DNA of 64,000 nucleotides from Leguminivora glycinivorella (Eukaryota > Arthropoda > Insecta > Lepidoptera > Tortricidae). The position numbers and the translations under genes were made by a program. The notes below the pieces were generated by a model, which saw only the letters and a program-made list of their open reading frames with translations, did not search any database and was not told the origin of the DNA. The stretch lies in the NCBI RefSeq assembly GCF_023078275.1, contig NC_062973.1, positions 5,238,926-5,302,925 on the forward strand, written 5' to 3'. Position 1 is the stretch's first letter. Every line of letters begins with the position of its first letter. This document shows, piece after piece, positions 53,690-64,000 of the stretch.

Positions 53690-55190
53690 AGGGTTCCGTA
53701 GTCAACTAGGAACCCTTAAAGTTTCGCCATGTCTGTCTGTCCGTCCGTCCGCGGATAATCTTATTAATCTCAGTAACCGTTAGCACTAGAAAGCTGAAAT
53801 TTGGTACCAATATGTATATCAATCACGCCAACAAAGTGCAAAAATATAAAAAAACCGGTCAAGTGCGAGTCGGACTCGCTCACTGAGGGTTCCGTACAAA
53901 CTTTCAATAGTTGAATCATCAAAATGTTATTCATAGAACTCTACAGATTTGACTAAATCCCTCAAGACTCAATTTCCCACATAACAAGTAATATTTTAAT
54001 ATACAATTTTATTGTTAGACAACGTCCAAATAAAATCAAGACTATTCGACTTCAATAGTTTACGACTTACGACATGTCGCAAGGACGCTCCTGAACCGAC
54101 CTCATTATATCAGGAAAAACGCGATGTAGGAAATGAGCGTTCAACGTACAGCGACATCTATCGGCAAATTGAGTAAACTAATGCGCGCGAGCTAGTGTAG
54201 AGGATGATTTTTATGGAATAATTGTTTATTGCGTGAACCGGTTTTAACCATTTTGCCTCTATTTGAAAGCAGGTAATTTCATTGTTATTTTGTTAAAAAA
54301 TACAGGTACAATAAACACCCGCAAGGGTGTTGAAATTGAAAATGTAAATCTGAAAGGTTTTTTATAAATACAAAAAAAAATTCAAGATACGTGTACGATT
54401 TTATTTTTCCTGTAATATTCATTTTAATAGCCATGTTTGGTGAAAATTTCATAAATTTATGTTGGTAAACTTCGGAGATAAGGGGGGGGACGGTATTTTT
54501 TTTTACATTTTCCTTCAAAAAACATTTTTTTTCCACAACCAAAAAATTATAAAAAATAGTTTTGATATGTAAAGTTTGAGCTCTTTCTAACGATACCCCA
54601 CTTGACCTAGTTACTTCAAATTTTCAGTTTGCCCCCCTTTCATTTTGGCCATTTTCTATCATTTATATTAATTAATTTAAAAAAATCATTCAACTTGTAA
54701 AGGTTCACAATGTTTATAACTATTCCAAATTTCATATCGATGGCATTTTAAGTAGTTCTGGAGATATTTAACAATGTGACAGACGGACAGACAGACGGAC
54801 AGAGTCGCACCATAAGGGTTCCTGTTGTACCTTTTTGGTACGGAACCCTAAAAATGGAAAAATGTTTTATTAGGGTACCCCCCCTACACGTAAAGTGGTT
54901 GGATAGGTATTTAAAAATGAATAAGGGTTTACTAAGATCGTTTTTTGATAATATTAATATTTTCGGAAATAATCGCTCCTAAAGGAAAAAAAAGTGCGTC
55001 CCCCCTCTAACTTTTGAACCATATGTTTAAAAAATATGAAAAAAATCACAAAAGTAGAACTTTATAAAGACTTTCTAGGAAAATTATTTTGAACTTGATA
55101 GGTTTAGTAGTTTTTGAGAAAAATACGGAAAACTACGGAACCCTACACTGAACGTGGCCCGACACGCTCTTGGCCGGTTTTTTTGGTATA
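53690..55190. repeat. ggttccgta dispersed repeat complex
   Basis: Several blocks share gggttccgtagtc, gagggttccgtac, tacggaaccctaaaaatgg and cggaaccctacactgaacgt, with aaaaaccggtcaagtgcgag near 53852 and ctcttggccggttttttt at the right end. (TGTC)n and (CAGA)n-like runs occur inside. It appears to be one or more copies of a widespread non-coding lepidopteran repeat; the exact element borders are not clear. Confidence 0.6.
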
Positions 55191-56160
55191 TAAAAACATT
55201 GACATTAACAAAAATACCCTAATTCGCTTCGCCCGACCCACTTTATAGAATTTATTAGTATACAAAAGTAAAAGTTATAAAATTTAATACATAGTAATTG
55301 TATCGGTAAATTGTTTTTAAAGAAACTCATAGTAGAATAAACAAACTTTAATAGACAATAAAACGCCGCTAAAATTCGAGATAATTACAAGGACACGATA
55401 ACAGACGAATTACTTTCAAAATCAAAAATGTTATAAGTACTATTACGTTCAGAATCGTCACCGACCAAATTGCCAAGGCAAATAGCTTAGTTTTAAGAGC
55501 TTTAACTCGCTTTGCCTGGGGTGATCACTTTGGCCGGACATCCCCTATGCATATTTGAGTACAAACTATGTGAGTATAAATTATGAGGTTGGACAAATGG
55601 TAGGTGACAAATGGTCTCATTTCACCGAGTTTGTACTATTTTTTCAATAGCTGGTGGTATCGTAAAAACCGCAGTAAAATGGACATAGTGCGATTTACGG
55701 TATTCGTGAGTTATTATTATTTTTTATTTGTTAGGGTTTAACTTATAGGCATTTTCGTATCGATATGTGTGCCTATTCTAAGACTTTTTAAATTAAAAAC
55801 TAGTTTACCGAAGATATTTCTTATAAAACCTCATTTTAATAAAAGTGATAAAATTATAATAAAAACCCCCGACTTGACGAAATTGTGAAATAAAATTTAA
55901 TTAACGTAAAATCGTTAATAAATAGAATCGATCTCTCTCTCTCAGACTCGATCATACAAACAATTAATTGTATTAGTTTTCTCTAAGATTGTGTGACGTG
56001 ACAATAATAATAACATACCTATACAACTAACTATTAACTTATTGAAAATTCCAACAACAGTCGTCGGGGCTGCCATAATTACGACAGAAACTGATGATTT
56101 GCGGTTTTTTAGTAACGTGAATTTAACTTGACAAAGTTGTACTTGTAATTACGCATCTAG
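55191..56160. other. Intergenic, nothing recognised
   Basis: AT-rich DNA between the repeat complex and the jockey-like LINE. No gene recognised. Confidence 0.35.
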
Positions 56161-56164
56161 GTCA

Positions 56165-58990
56165 GTACGTCTAAGGACCATAAGATTCGTTTATTATCAT
56201 GGAACTCCGACGGGGTGCGTAACAAGATACATGAACTTCTCGACCTTGCGGTAAGTGACCATCCTATCGACATTATTGGCTTGTGTGAGACCAGACTTAC
56301 GGACAAAGTTACTATGCCCACAGCCGGTTTTTCTTGCTATCGTCAGGATAAACATCACACAGGGAGAGGACAGGGAGTTGCGCTCCTAATTAGAAATAAC
56401 ATTCCGCATAACTTGCTAAAAATTCCTCTTACTAAAAATATTGAAGCCGTTGGTGTGAGCATTGATGTTTCTGATACGGAGTACGTGATTTTGTCTGTTT
56501 ATCAGTCTCCTAACTTACCGTTAGACCGTAATGACCTTGATATACTATTAAAACTTGGTAGACACGTGCTCATTATGGGAGATTTTAATGCAAATCACCC
56601 CTTCTGGCATAGTACCTACACTAACACCCGCGGTAGGACTCTCTTTCGTTATATGCTGGAACACGAAATTGTGATCTACTCCTCAACCGTTCCTACTCAA
56701 ATAAATTATCGTCATGAGCTAAAAGCTACAAACCCCGATTTGATTATCGTCAATAACGTACCGGGCTTGGACAACCTTGAAGCGCTACCAGCACTATCTT
56801 CAAATCATCTACCACTCACCTTTGAAATCCAGGGTAAAATTGAGTGTCATATTGCACCTACAGTTTATAAATTCAAATCAGCAAATTGGCAAGAATTTCG
56901 TTCATCTTTAAATTCCGATTTAACCCTGAGTAGGCAAGTTTTCAATGATGAAACTCAAATAGATGCAGCTGTCGAAAACTTACAAAACTGCATCATTAAA
57001 GCTAGAAATCGCAATATCCCAATGGCTACATCCAAAACGCCGATGTTTAAACTACCAAGAAACATTAAAAAGTTAATTCGCCAAAGAAATCAACTCCGCC
57101 GCCAAGATCAAAAATTGCATGGCGGTAGTGCCAAAAAAGAAATTCGTGCCCAAATAAACAAACTCCAAAAAATTATCCATACAGCTACACAAAAGTATCT
57201 AGAATCGATATGGAACCACAAACTAGCTAAAGTTGACAACCCAACAAATGATATCTGGCGCGTAGTTAAATCCTTAAAGCGGACTAATATCCATATTCCT
57301 CAATTAAAACGAGACGATGGTGCCTTAACTAATAATACATCTGAACAGTGCGAGGCCTTGGCAAAGGCTTTTGAGGCAAACATGAGCCTTACTTTGCACT
57401 GGAAAAATTTGTCTCTAGAAGATGTGGTAAATAAGTCTGTACTGGAATTAAATAAATATCAGATCCCAAAACTATTTAATCCGGTACGACCACATGAAGT
57501 TTGTAAGGCCCTAAGAAAAATGAAACCACGGAAGGCCCCAGGAGATGATGGACTACTAAACATTGTGCTTAAAAATCTCTCACAAAAAGCTATTGTCTAT
57601 ATCACCAAAATATTTAACGGCTGTCTTTATATTGGATATTTTCCTAGGGCCTGGAAAACTGCCAAGGTCATTGCTCTCAAAAAACCAGGCAAAGATGCCA
57701 CTATACCTGTGAGTTATCGACCGATTAGCTTATTATCAGCGCTTGGTAAATTATTTGAGCGAATCTTAGCTTCTCGTCTGCATTTATTTACTAATGACAA
57801 AATCATAAATGAACAATTTGGATTTCGTTCACAACACTCAACAAGTTTACAGTTAACTAGACTAACCGAGCATATAGCCCATAACCTAAACTTAAACCAA
57901 TCAACTGGCATGTTCTTACTTGACATAGAGAAAGCATTTGATTCAGTCTGGCATGATGGGCTCATTCACAAACTAATGATTTTGGGAATACCATTACACT
58001 TAGTTAAAATTATAGTCTTATTTGAGTGAGAGATGGTTTGCTGTTCATATAGGAGAGTCTAAATCTGCTCTTCACCCAGTTCTGGCTGGTGTCCCCCAAG
58101 GATCGATTTTAGGCCCCTTGCTGTTCCTTCTATACGTAAACGATATTCCAATACAAACACGTACAAGCTTGGCATGTTTTGCAGATGACACAGCATCGTT
58201 TACATCATCTGATGATATTGATCTCATTATAAGTAGATTACAACTATCAATAGAATGCTTACACGAATTCTTTACAAAATGGAAACTCAAGCTCAATGAA
58301 GCCAAAACTGAGGCTATCTTATTTACGCGTAAACGTAAATTACCACATAGACTTCTCAATATTGCCGGCCATGCAATACCTTGGAGTAAGTCTGTGCGTT
58401 ATCTTGGTGTTACTATTGATAGCAAAATCAACTGGACAAAACACATAATGAACCTTCGTGTTAAAGGCGCCCAAGCGCTAGGGGCCTTACATCCTGTTAT
58501 GAATAGAAAATGCAAGCTTAGCCCTGTGACCAAATTAAGAATTTATACAACGCTAATTCGCCCATGTCTCACTTATGCATGTCCAGCATGGAATAGCACA
58601 TGCCTAAGTAACTATAAAGTCCTGCAAACTATTCAAAACAAGGCAGTCAAAATTGCTTTTAACACACCATTTCGGACCAATTTGCATAAATTACATGTCG
58701 ATATAGGATTATTTCCCATTCGTCCTTATATAATTAGGTTGGCTTTAAAGTTTTTTAGAAGCCCGAAACATAATAAACACCGAAACCGCTTAATTTCGGG
58801 TATTGGGATGTCACGTGTTACTGATTTGCCGTATGTCGATAGGTATGGTACTTACCGATTGCCCCATCACTATTCTCTCTTCCCACCTGATAACGACTGC
58901 GGTGGTGATGCGGTTGGCGGGCAACGTCCAGTGCAATAAGACCCCTCTCTCAGCGGCTGTGTGCCAAGGACCACGGTACTTGAGGGAGCT
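56165..58990 (+). mobile_element. jockey-like LINE, ORF2 only, frame-broken
   Basis: A plus-strand LINE starting near the endonuclease and ending soon after the ORF2 stop at 58939. ORF1 is absent, so it is 5'-truncated. The ends are estimates: no target duplication or poly(A) was found. Confidence 0.75.
56180..58939 (+). pseudogene. jockey-like endonuclease-reverse transcriptase with one frameshift
   Basis: The frame is open from about 56180. Endonuclease: KIRLLSWNSDGVRNKIHELL, IIGLCETRLT, HVLIMGDFNANHPFW and SSNHLPL. Reverse transcriptase: MKPRKAPGDDGLLN, YRPISLLSALGKLFERIL, FGFRSQHSTSLQ and LLDIEKAFDSVWHDGL. Near 58018-58024 the frame shifts by one base. The second part continues with GVPQGSILGPLLFLLYVNDI, CFADDTASF (catalytic FADD) and a C-terminus to 58939. 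Apart from this single lesion the two halves are uninterrupted, so the copy is young. Confidence 0.9.
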
Positions 58991-59047
58991 CATTTTATAT
59001 TAGTTCGGTCGAATGGAACGTGCATTTTTGTTCGCTAACCGTCAGTG

Positions 59048-60514
59048 AATTGGACAGTGTTATGGAATAAGCGATCAAGCGACAGTTAGTTGAAATCGAG
59101 AAAATGAGCTAGAAAGATTTGAAATTTGAATCAGTTGTTGTAAGTTCATTTATAAAGCAAAAAAGTTAATTTTGACATTGAACCTATTAAAAGTGTTCAT
59201 AATTTAAATTGATAATAGTATTTTATGCAACAGGCGTTTAAAGGAGGTCTAAAAAGACGAGTGGCGTGGGTAACAATTTGAGGCGAAGCCGAAAATTGTT
59301 ATTAAGACGCCGCGAGTATTTTTTGACTCAGTTAAACACCGTTGCATACAATACTTTTTCTACGACCATGCACCTAGTTTTTAATAGTTTTCTTGAGTAA
59401 CTTTCGTGAAATTCACACTGTTTCTTGTATTTTACGCAAAGGTTTGCACTGTTAGCTCAGCTGCCCAAAGCCTTCCCGCGCACGCGCGCCGTATCGTTAT
59501 AAGACGTTGCCATGGTTACAGAGCCAAACAATGCGTTTTCAGTTTTTTCGATATCGCGCGCATGCGCGGAAAGCCGGCAGACGCTGGCTTTCGGGAGTAG
59601 ACTTTTATATACGGTTTTAAAGATCTATGCACGACCCTTTAAATGACGAATAACAGTTCGGGAGTAGAAAAAAAAAATAACACCATACCTATTCAAGTTT
59701 CGAAGTTATTAACGTTTTTCCGCTTGATTCTTTATTGAACTAATCCTGCGATGAGGTTAATTTATTTCGCCGTAGCGTACTAAGTATGAGACATATTTTA
59801 TCGCTTGATTCTTTAATGCAAATTGTTAGAGGTAAAGTGAATACTGGAATAAAATAAAATTCCATATATTTGAGTAAATAGTGCTATTGTAAATAAATTA
59901 ACAACAATGTTTTCCTCCACAATGATTAGGACTAATCCGTCTAACAATTTAGTTTTGTTCTGCAATCAACTTTTTTAATAAATGTCAAAAAAATCAGCAT
60001 ATATGGCAAAATTGGCATTGTAACTAATAAGAATTCATTAGTACTAGCCAGGATTACACACATAAGATATTATGATATAACAAAACCTCTTGATACTTAG
60101 TTCTCATTAAGCGAAATATCCTGCAATTTCAAATATGTAACAACGAATTAAACGACACCATTAGGGCGGTTAAATCGATATTGCGTTTATAAATCATCAA
60201 AACTTTAAACCAAAACGAATTAATAACATCTTTATGGCGTTTAACTCGATTTTGCGATTTAGAATATACGCTTAATATAATTTGTAAAAGTAAATTTGGC
60301 GTTCAATTCGTTTTTACGTAACGACTTAGTACACAGGGCCATACAAATTTTAACGTGTCGCTTGATTCTACCCCTTGAAATAAGGCTGTAAGCATGATTT
60401 TTCAACAATGAAATAATCAATACTATAGATTATCACATTTATATCCGAACTGCATTCATAACTTTTTTTTCGGATTTTGGCGCTTAGTTCGCTATTCCAT
60501 AACACCGTCCAATT
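59048..60514. mobile_element. Possible 1.47-kb non-autonomous TIR element
   Basis: AATTGGACAGTGTTATGGAA at 59048 is matched inverted by ttccataacaccgtccaatt ending at 60514, and the match continues through taagcga/tcgc. The interior repeats cgcttgattcttta-like words (59722, 59802, 60357) and lacks a convincing ORF. A target duplication could not be assigned, so the boundaries include possible flanking AATT. Confidence 0.55.
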
Positions 60515-61172
60515 TTAGAATCTTGCATAAATCCTTTATTAATAGTTAGTAATGCTATAAATGAACTTACTACTAATGAGTTCATACCGTTAATATTGAA
60601 GATAGTTATTTTGTATCAATACCTCATGTTAGAAAAGTATATCAAAATATATATATGCCATAAACTTTTATGGGCTACTAGCCTGATAAAGTATAATTTA
60701 ATTATTGTGTTTTGTAAATGTCTGGTTTTATTGTACAGCATCTTACCATGTATATTTTGTATTTATGTTGAAATAAAGAACTTTAAAAAGAAAAAAGAAG
60801 TAACGTGAGTAACTCAGCACGACTATTTAATGTATTTAGCTCTCGTCATCTCGTCATAGACACATTTTACTTGAAATTTGAAACAAGTAGACATGGCAGC
60901 CCCCGCCCCGATTGCGTGTTTGTTTGTTTGTGGAAACGAATGTTACCGATTATCTCCTAAACTACTAGACCGATTTAATGCGGTTTTCAGTAACGGGTTT
61001 CTAAACTAGACAAACTATGTATCTGGCCACATTCTGTGACTTTTCTCTTCCCGAACAGACTCTAGTAGGTACTTATTATAAAACCCGGGACGACACGGTA
61101 TGACACATTTTTTCCTCAAACACTTTTACTAGTTTATCTGTTTTACGAACATGGACTAATTTAATTTTCCAG

Positions 61173-61215
61173 ATGCTGTTTCTGTTGGGATTTGCAGTAA
61201 ACCACGCATTTGCAA
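61173..61215 (+). pseudogene. Orphan Spätzle-like signal-peptide exon (F)
   Basis: The 43-base segment encodes MLFLLGFAVNHAFA and has the same length, AG acceptor, gtaag donor and phase (0/1) as exon 2 of gene E (MLCLMGFAVNHAYP). About 80 bases of preceding intron also match E (acacattttttcctcaaa, ttaattttccag). No exon 1 was found upstream, and none of exons 3-6 are found in the 2.8 kb to the window end. It is either the start of a sixth gene whose exons lie beyond 64000 or a duplication remnant. Confidence 0.75.
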
Positions 61216-61522
61216 GTAAGTAGGTACTATGGTAATTAAAAAAAAAAATATATATATTTATTGCCACAACTAAGAATATTGTACAACTTAATAACTTAAT
61301 ACTACATTTACAGAACAGAAAAAAAAAAAAAATAATAAACGAAAGTACATACACTTAGAAACTAGGCAATGGGTACGAGTTTCAGCATGTGCTAGTTAGA
61401 CATAGTGAGCTATCTAGCGCTGATTTTCAGACTAGCCCCTAGCTAGGTCGTCCACGATTCCAGCTACTGCCATACATTGCACTAAAGGCTACGGCGACTG
61501 TATGTGTGTGGGCAACTGAGTA

Positions 61523-62117
<595 letters not shown>

Positions 62118-62302
62118 GTGAGTATCTGTACATAAAGGTATGTAATATACATATATTGGGCTGTTTAAACCCGACCGATTTTAACCACAGCTTCCTAAGC
62201 TTAAATGGAGTTAAAAAAGTGGTACAACATGTAGTCCAAAAACGCATAGTTTTTTAGATAATCGCGATTTTAAGTACTCGTATAATCGCAACAATAATCT
62301 TT

Positions 62303-62710
62303 TCCCCTCACTAGCTCGGAAACACGTGTTTTGTCCTTTAATACCAGCGGGTAAATTTTATCCACTAGTGGGTAAAGTAATTTGACCTTCAATAACGTCA
62401 AACTAACTGCTTTAAAATTGATAAAAGTAGGTGAATCTAGTAATAAAGATTATTTACCACCTGTGGAACTACTGGAAGCGGTGATAAACGCATTTTTTGC
62501 ATTGTAGTTTCCTCGCTATAGTGAGGGGAAAAGTTTTGTGTTACACTCGGGTGCAAATGTATTTTACTTCTCGTATGTTAAAAAACTCGCAAGTTCAGGA
62601 TTCTATTCTCGAACCACTCGCTTCGCTCGTGGTTCAAATATAGAATCCTTTCACATGCTCGTTTTTCAATTCCACACTCGGCGTTAAAATACAACTTTGC
62701 CCCCTTGTAT
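62303..62710 (+). repeat. cctcactagctc repeat, copy 3
   Basis: cccctcactagctcggaaac, acgtgttttgtcctttaata, cctcgctatagtgagggg, then actcgcttcgctcgtggttc and cacactcggcgttaaaatac. Collinear with 38375-38765, including the extension. Confidence 0.85.
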
Positions 62711-62962
62711 AACAAATAACTATTATCTTTTCTTTATCACAAAATACAAGTACCTATATCAAAACTAGACTTAGGTTTGTTGTTTGTTTCCGTGTTTTAT
62801 TGCTAGAGTGCAAACGTATGTCTTCGCTAATAACTGGCCGGTAAATTGAACTTAAACGTTCGCTAAAATGTCAACGTCCAAAATTATTATTCTGTCACAC
62901 GATAGGTCCTGTCATATTTCGTAATCGATTGAATTCAGCTAATTATTTGAATTTTCTGAGAA

Positions 62963-63274
62963 ATGAGCGTAATGAAAGATGTGGATTTGGAAACACGAAG
63001 AACAATGTGGTTCCAGCAGGACGGTTGTCCAGCCCACTTCGGCCTTGAAGTGCGAAATTGGTTAAACGACGAATACCCAAACAGATGGATAAGACGCGGA
63101 AGTAATGTTCTTGCCTGGCCCGCTAGGTCGCCGGAGTTAACGCCGTTGGAATTTTTGTTTATGGGGGACACTGAAGGACAAAGTTTACTCGAAACCAGTG
63201 CATTCAAGAGAGGAATTGTTATTAAGAATTACAGCAGCGTCAGAAAAAATGAAAGCAAATTTTGTGAACCTTAA
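62963..63274 (+). pseudogene. IS630/Tc1/mariner-type transposase fragment
   Basis: An open frame of 103 residues starting MSVMKDVDLETRRTMWFQQD, then GCPAHFGLEVRNWLNDEYPN, RWIRRG and AWPARSPELTPLEF. It is the second half of a DDE-type catalytic domain: D in QQDGCPAH and the third acidic residue (here E in TPLEF, often D) 42 residues later. After LFMG the sequence stops matching (expected aromatic-rich tail), suggesting a frame change. No N-terminal DNA-binding part or inverted repeats were found. Confidence 0.75.
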
Positions 63275-63419
63275 TGATCAAATACGTTTAAGACTTAATG
63301 TGTGTGCCCTTCGTAAACCTTATTATTAAAAACATGTTATCGTATGTCTTGTTTCTTTTTTTTCTCAGATTTTCATAGTATTGTGACAACAACAATGTCA
63401 ACATTGTGAATTCATATTT

Positions 63420-63602
63420 ATGTACGAACGTAGACCGACCGTAATATTATTATTACGGTCGGTCTCGGTAGACCTCGGTAGACCGCGATATAATTTCATG
63501 GTTTTTACCTTAATTCTGTGACCACAGCTAGTGAAACCTGGCTGAAACGTCGGAATTAAGGTAAAAACCGTGAAATTATATCGCTGTAGACCCGTTCGTA
63601 CA
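63420..63602. repeat. Palindromic MITE
   Basis: Ends atgtacgaacgtagacc and gtagacccgttcgtacat are inverted. Inside, gaccgtaatatt/aatattacggtc and ggtttttaccttaattc/gaattaaggtaaaaacc are further inverted pairs. Confidence 0.8.
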
Positions 63603-64000
63603 TTTAAATATGTGTTCAAAACGCGAGAGTTCAAAGTGTAGCATTGTGAATTGCATGATTTTGGTTATGATATGAAACTGAAATTGCTTTCGGGAATTCA
63701 TTTATTTATTCGGATAATTGAGCTAAAATAATAACTTTAAGTAGGTACATAATTTTCGCTTGAAGCCTTGAACCACGGAAATGATAAAATAGTGCTAGAA
63801 ATACGGATACTTCATTTAATTGGTTTGTTTACATTGTTATTTAGCAAGTTCATTTGACAACCATTTTATCTACTAACTTGACATTTCTTGTCATAAACTA
63901 GTAAACACTCCATGACACATAGGTACTCATATTTCACTTGCTCGATGCTTGTCGGAGTGATTCGTGAAGTGTCGTGTTTGCTTACTCTGTTTCTCGCTCA
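63603..64000. other. Intergenic to window end
   Basis: No gene or repeat recognised. Exons 3-6 of a possible gene F are not found here. Confidence 0.35.

Overview
The window is nuclear DNA of an insect, most likely a moth or butterfly. It is AT-rich, its genes are built from short exons with GT-AG introns, and it is packed with element types common in Lepidoptera: a tRNA-derived SINE family, Helitron ends of the form CTAG, mariner, jockey/CR1/RTE-like LINEs, a Gypsy-type LTR element and many fold-back MITEs. The order is inferred from these repeats and was not tested by a search.

The main finding is a cluster of Spätzle-like (Toll-ligand type, cystine-knot) genes at about 10.7-61.2 kb. Five genes can be assembled completely from start to stop: A (+, 10769-17046), B (+, 20922-23875), C (+, 29011-33723), D (-, 34494-38040) and E (+, 46611-50401). 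All five have the same six-exon plan and the same intron phases (0, 1, 0, 0, 2). Exons 1-2 encode a signal peptide, exon 3 the prodomain motif C-x(3-5)-C followed by DYP, YYP or similar, exon 4 the cleavage region and first knot cysteine, exon 5 a beta-strand segment ending in a cysteine, and exon 6 the remaining cysteines. Two remnants were also found: a lone terminal exon on the minus strand (27261-27440) and a lone second exon (61173-61215) almost identical to that of gene E. A, C and D have six mature cysteines and a furin-type R-x-[KR]-R site; B and E have four cysteines and no such site.

Layout. 0-10 kb: a Helitron end, palindromic MITEs, a mariner split by a 2.27-kb CTATAG-rich element with no target duplication, a SINE, and a LINE with an intact 1,090-residue ORF (minus strand). 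10-24 kb: genes A and B with SINEs, RTE fragments and MITEs in their introns and in between. 24-39 kb: a THAP-like mini-gene, a SINE, a large perfect palindrome, the orphan Spätzle exon, gene C (with a Gypsy-type element nested in a LINE fragment in intron 1), gene D (LINE pieces and MITEs in its introns) and GC-rich MITEs. 39-46 kb: a CR1/jockey-like LINE with target duplication, then compound MITEs. 46-51 kb: gene E. 51-64 kb: dispersed repeats, a hAT-type MITE with exact 8-bp duplication, a frame-broken jockey-like LINE, a 1.47-kb terminal-inverted-repeat element, the remnant exon F with a roughly 590-bp TG microsatellite, and a transposase fragment.

The Spätzle-like genes probably encode secreted dimeric cytokine-like ligands of Toll-family receptors. 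Their tandem, mixed-orientation arrangement with orphan exons suggests birth-and-death evolution in a transposon-rich region. Homology is read by eye from motifs and shared architecture; no database search was possible.
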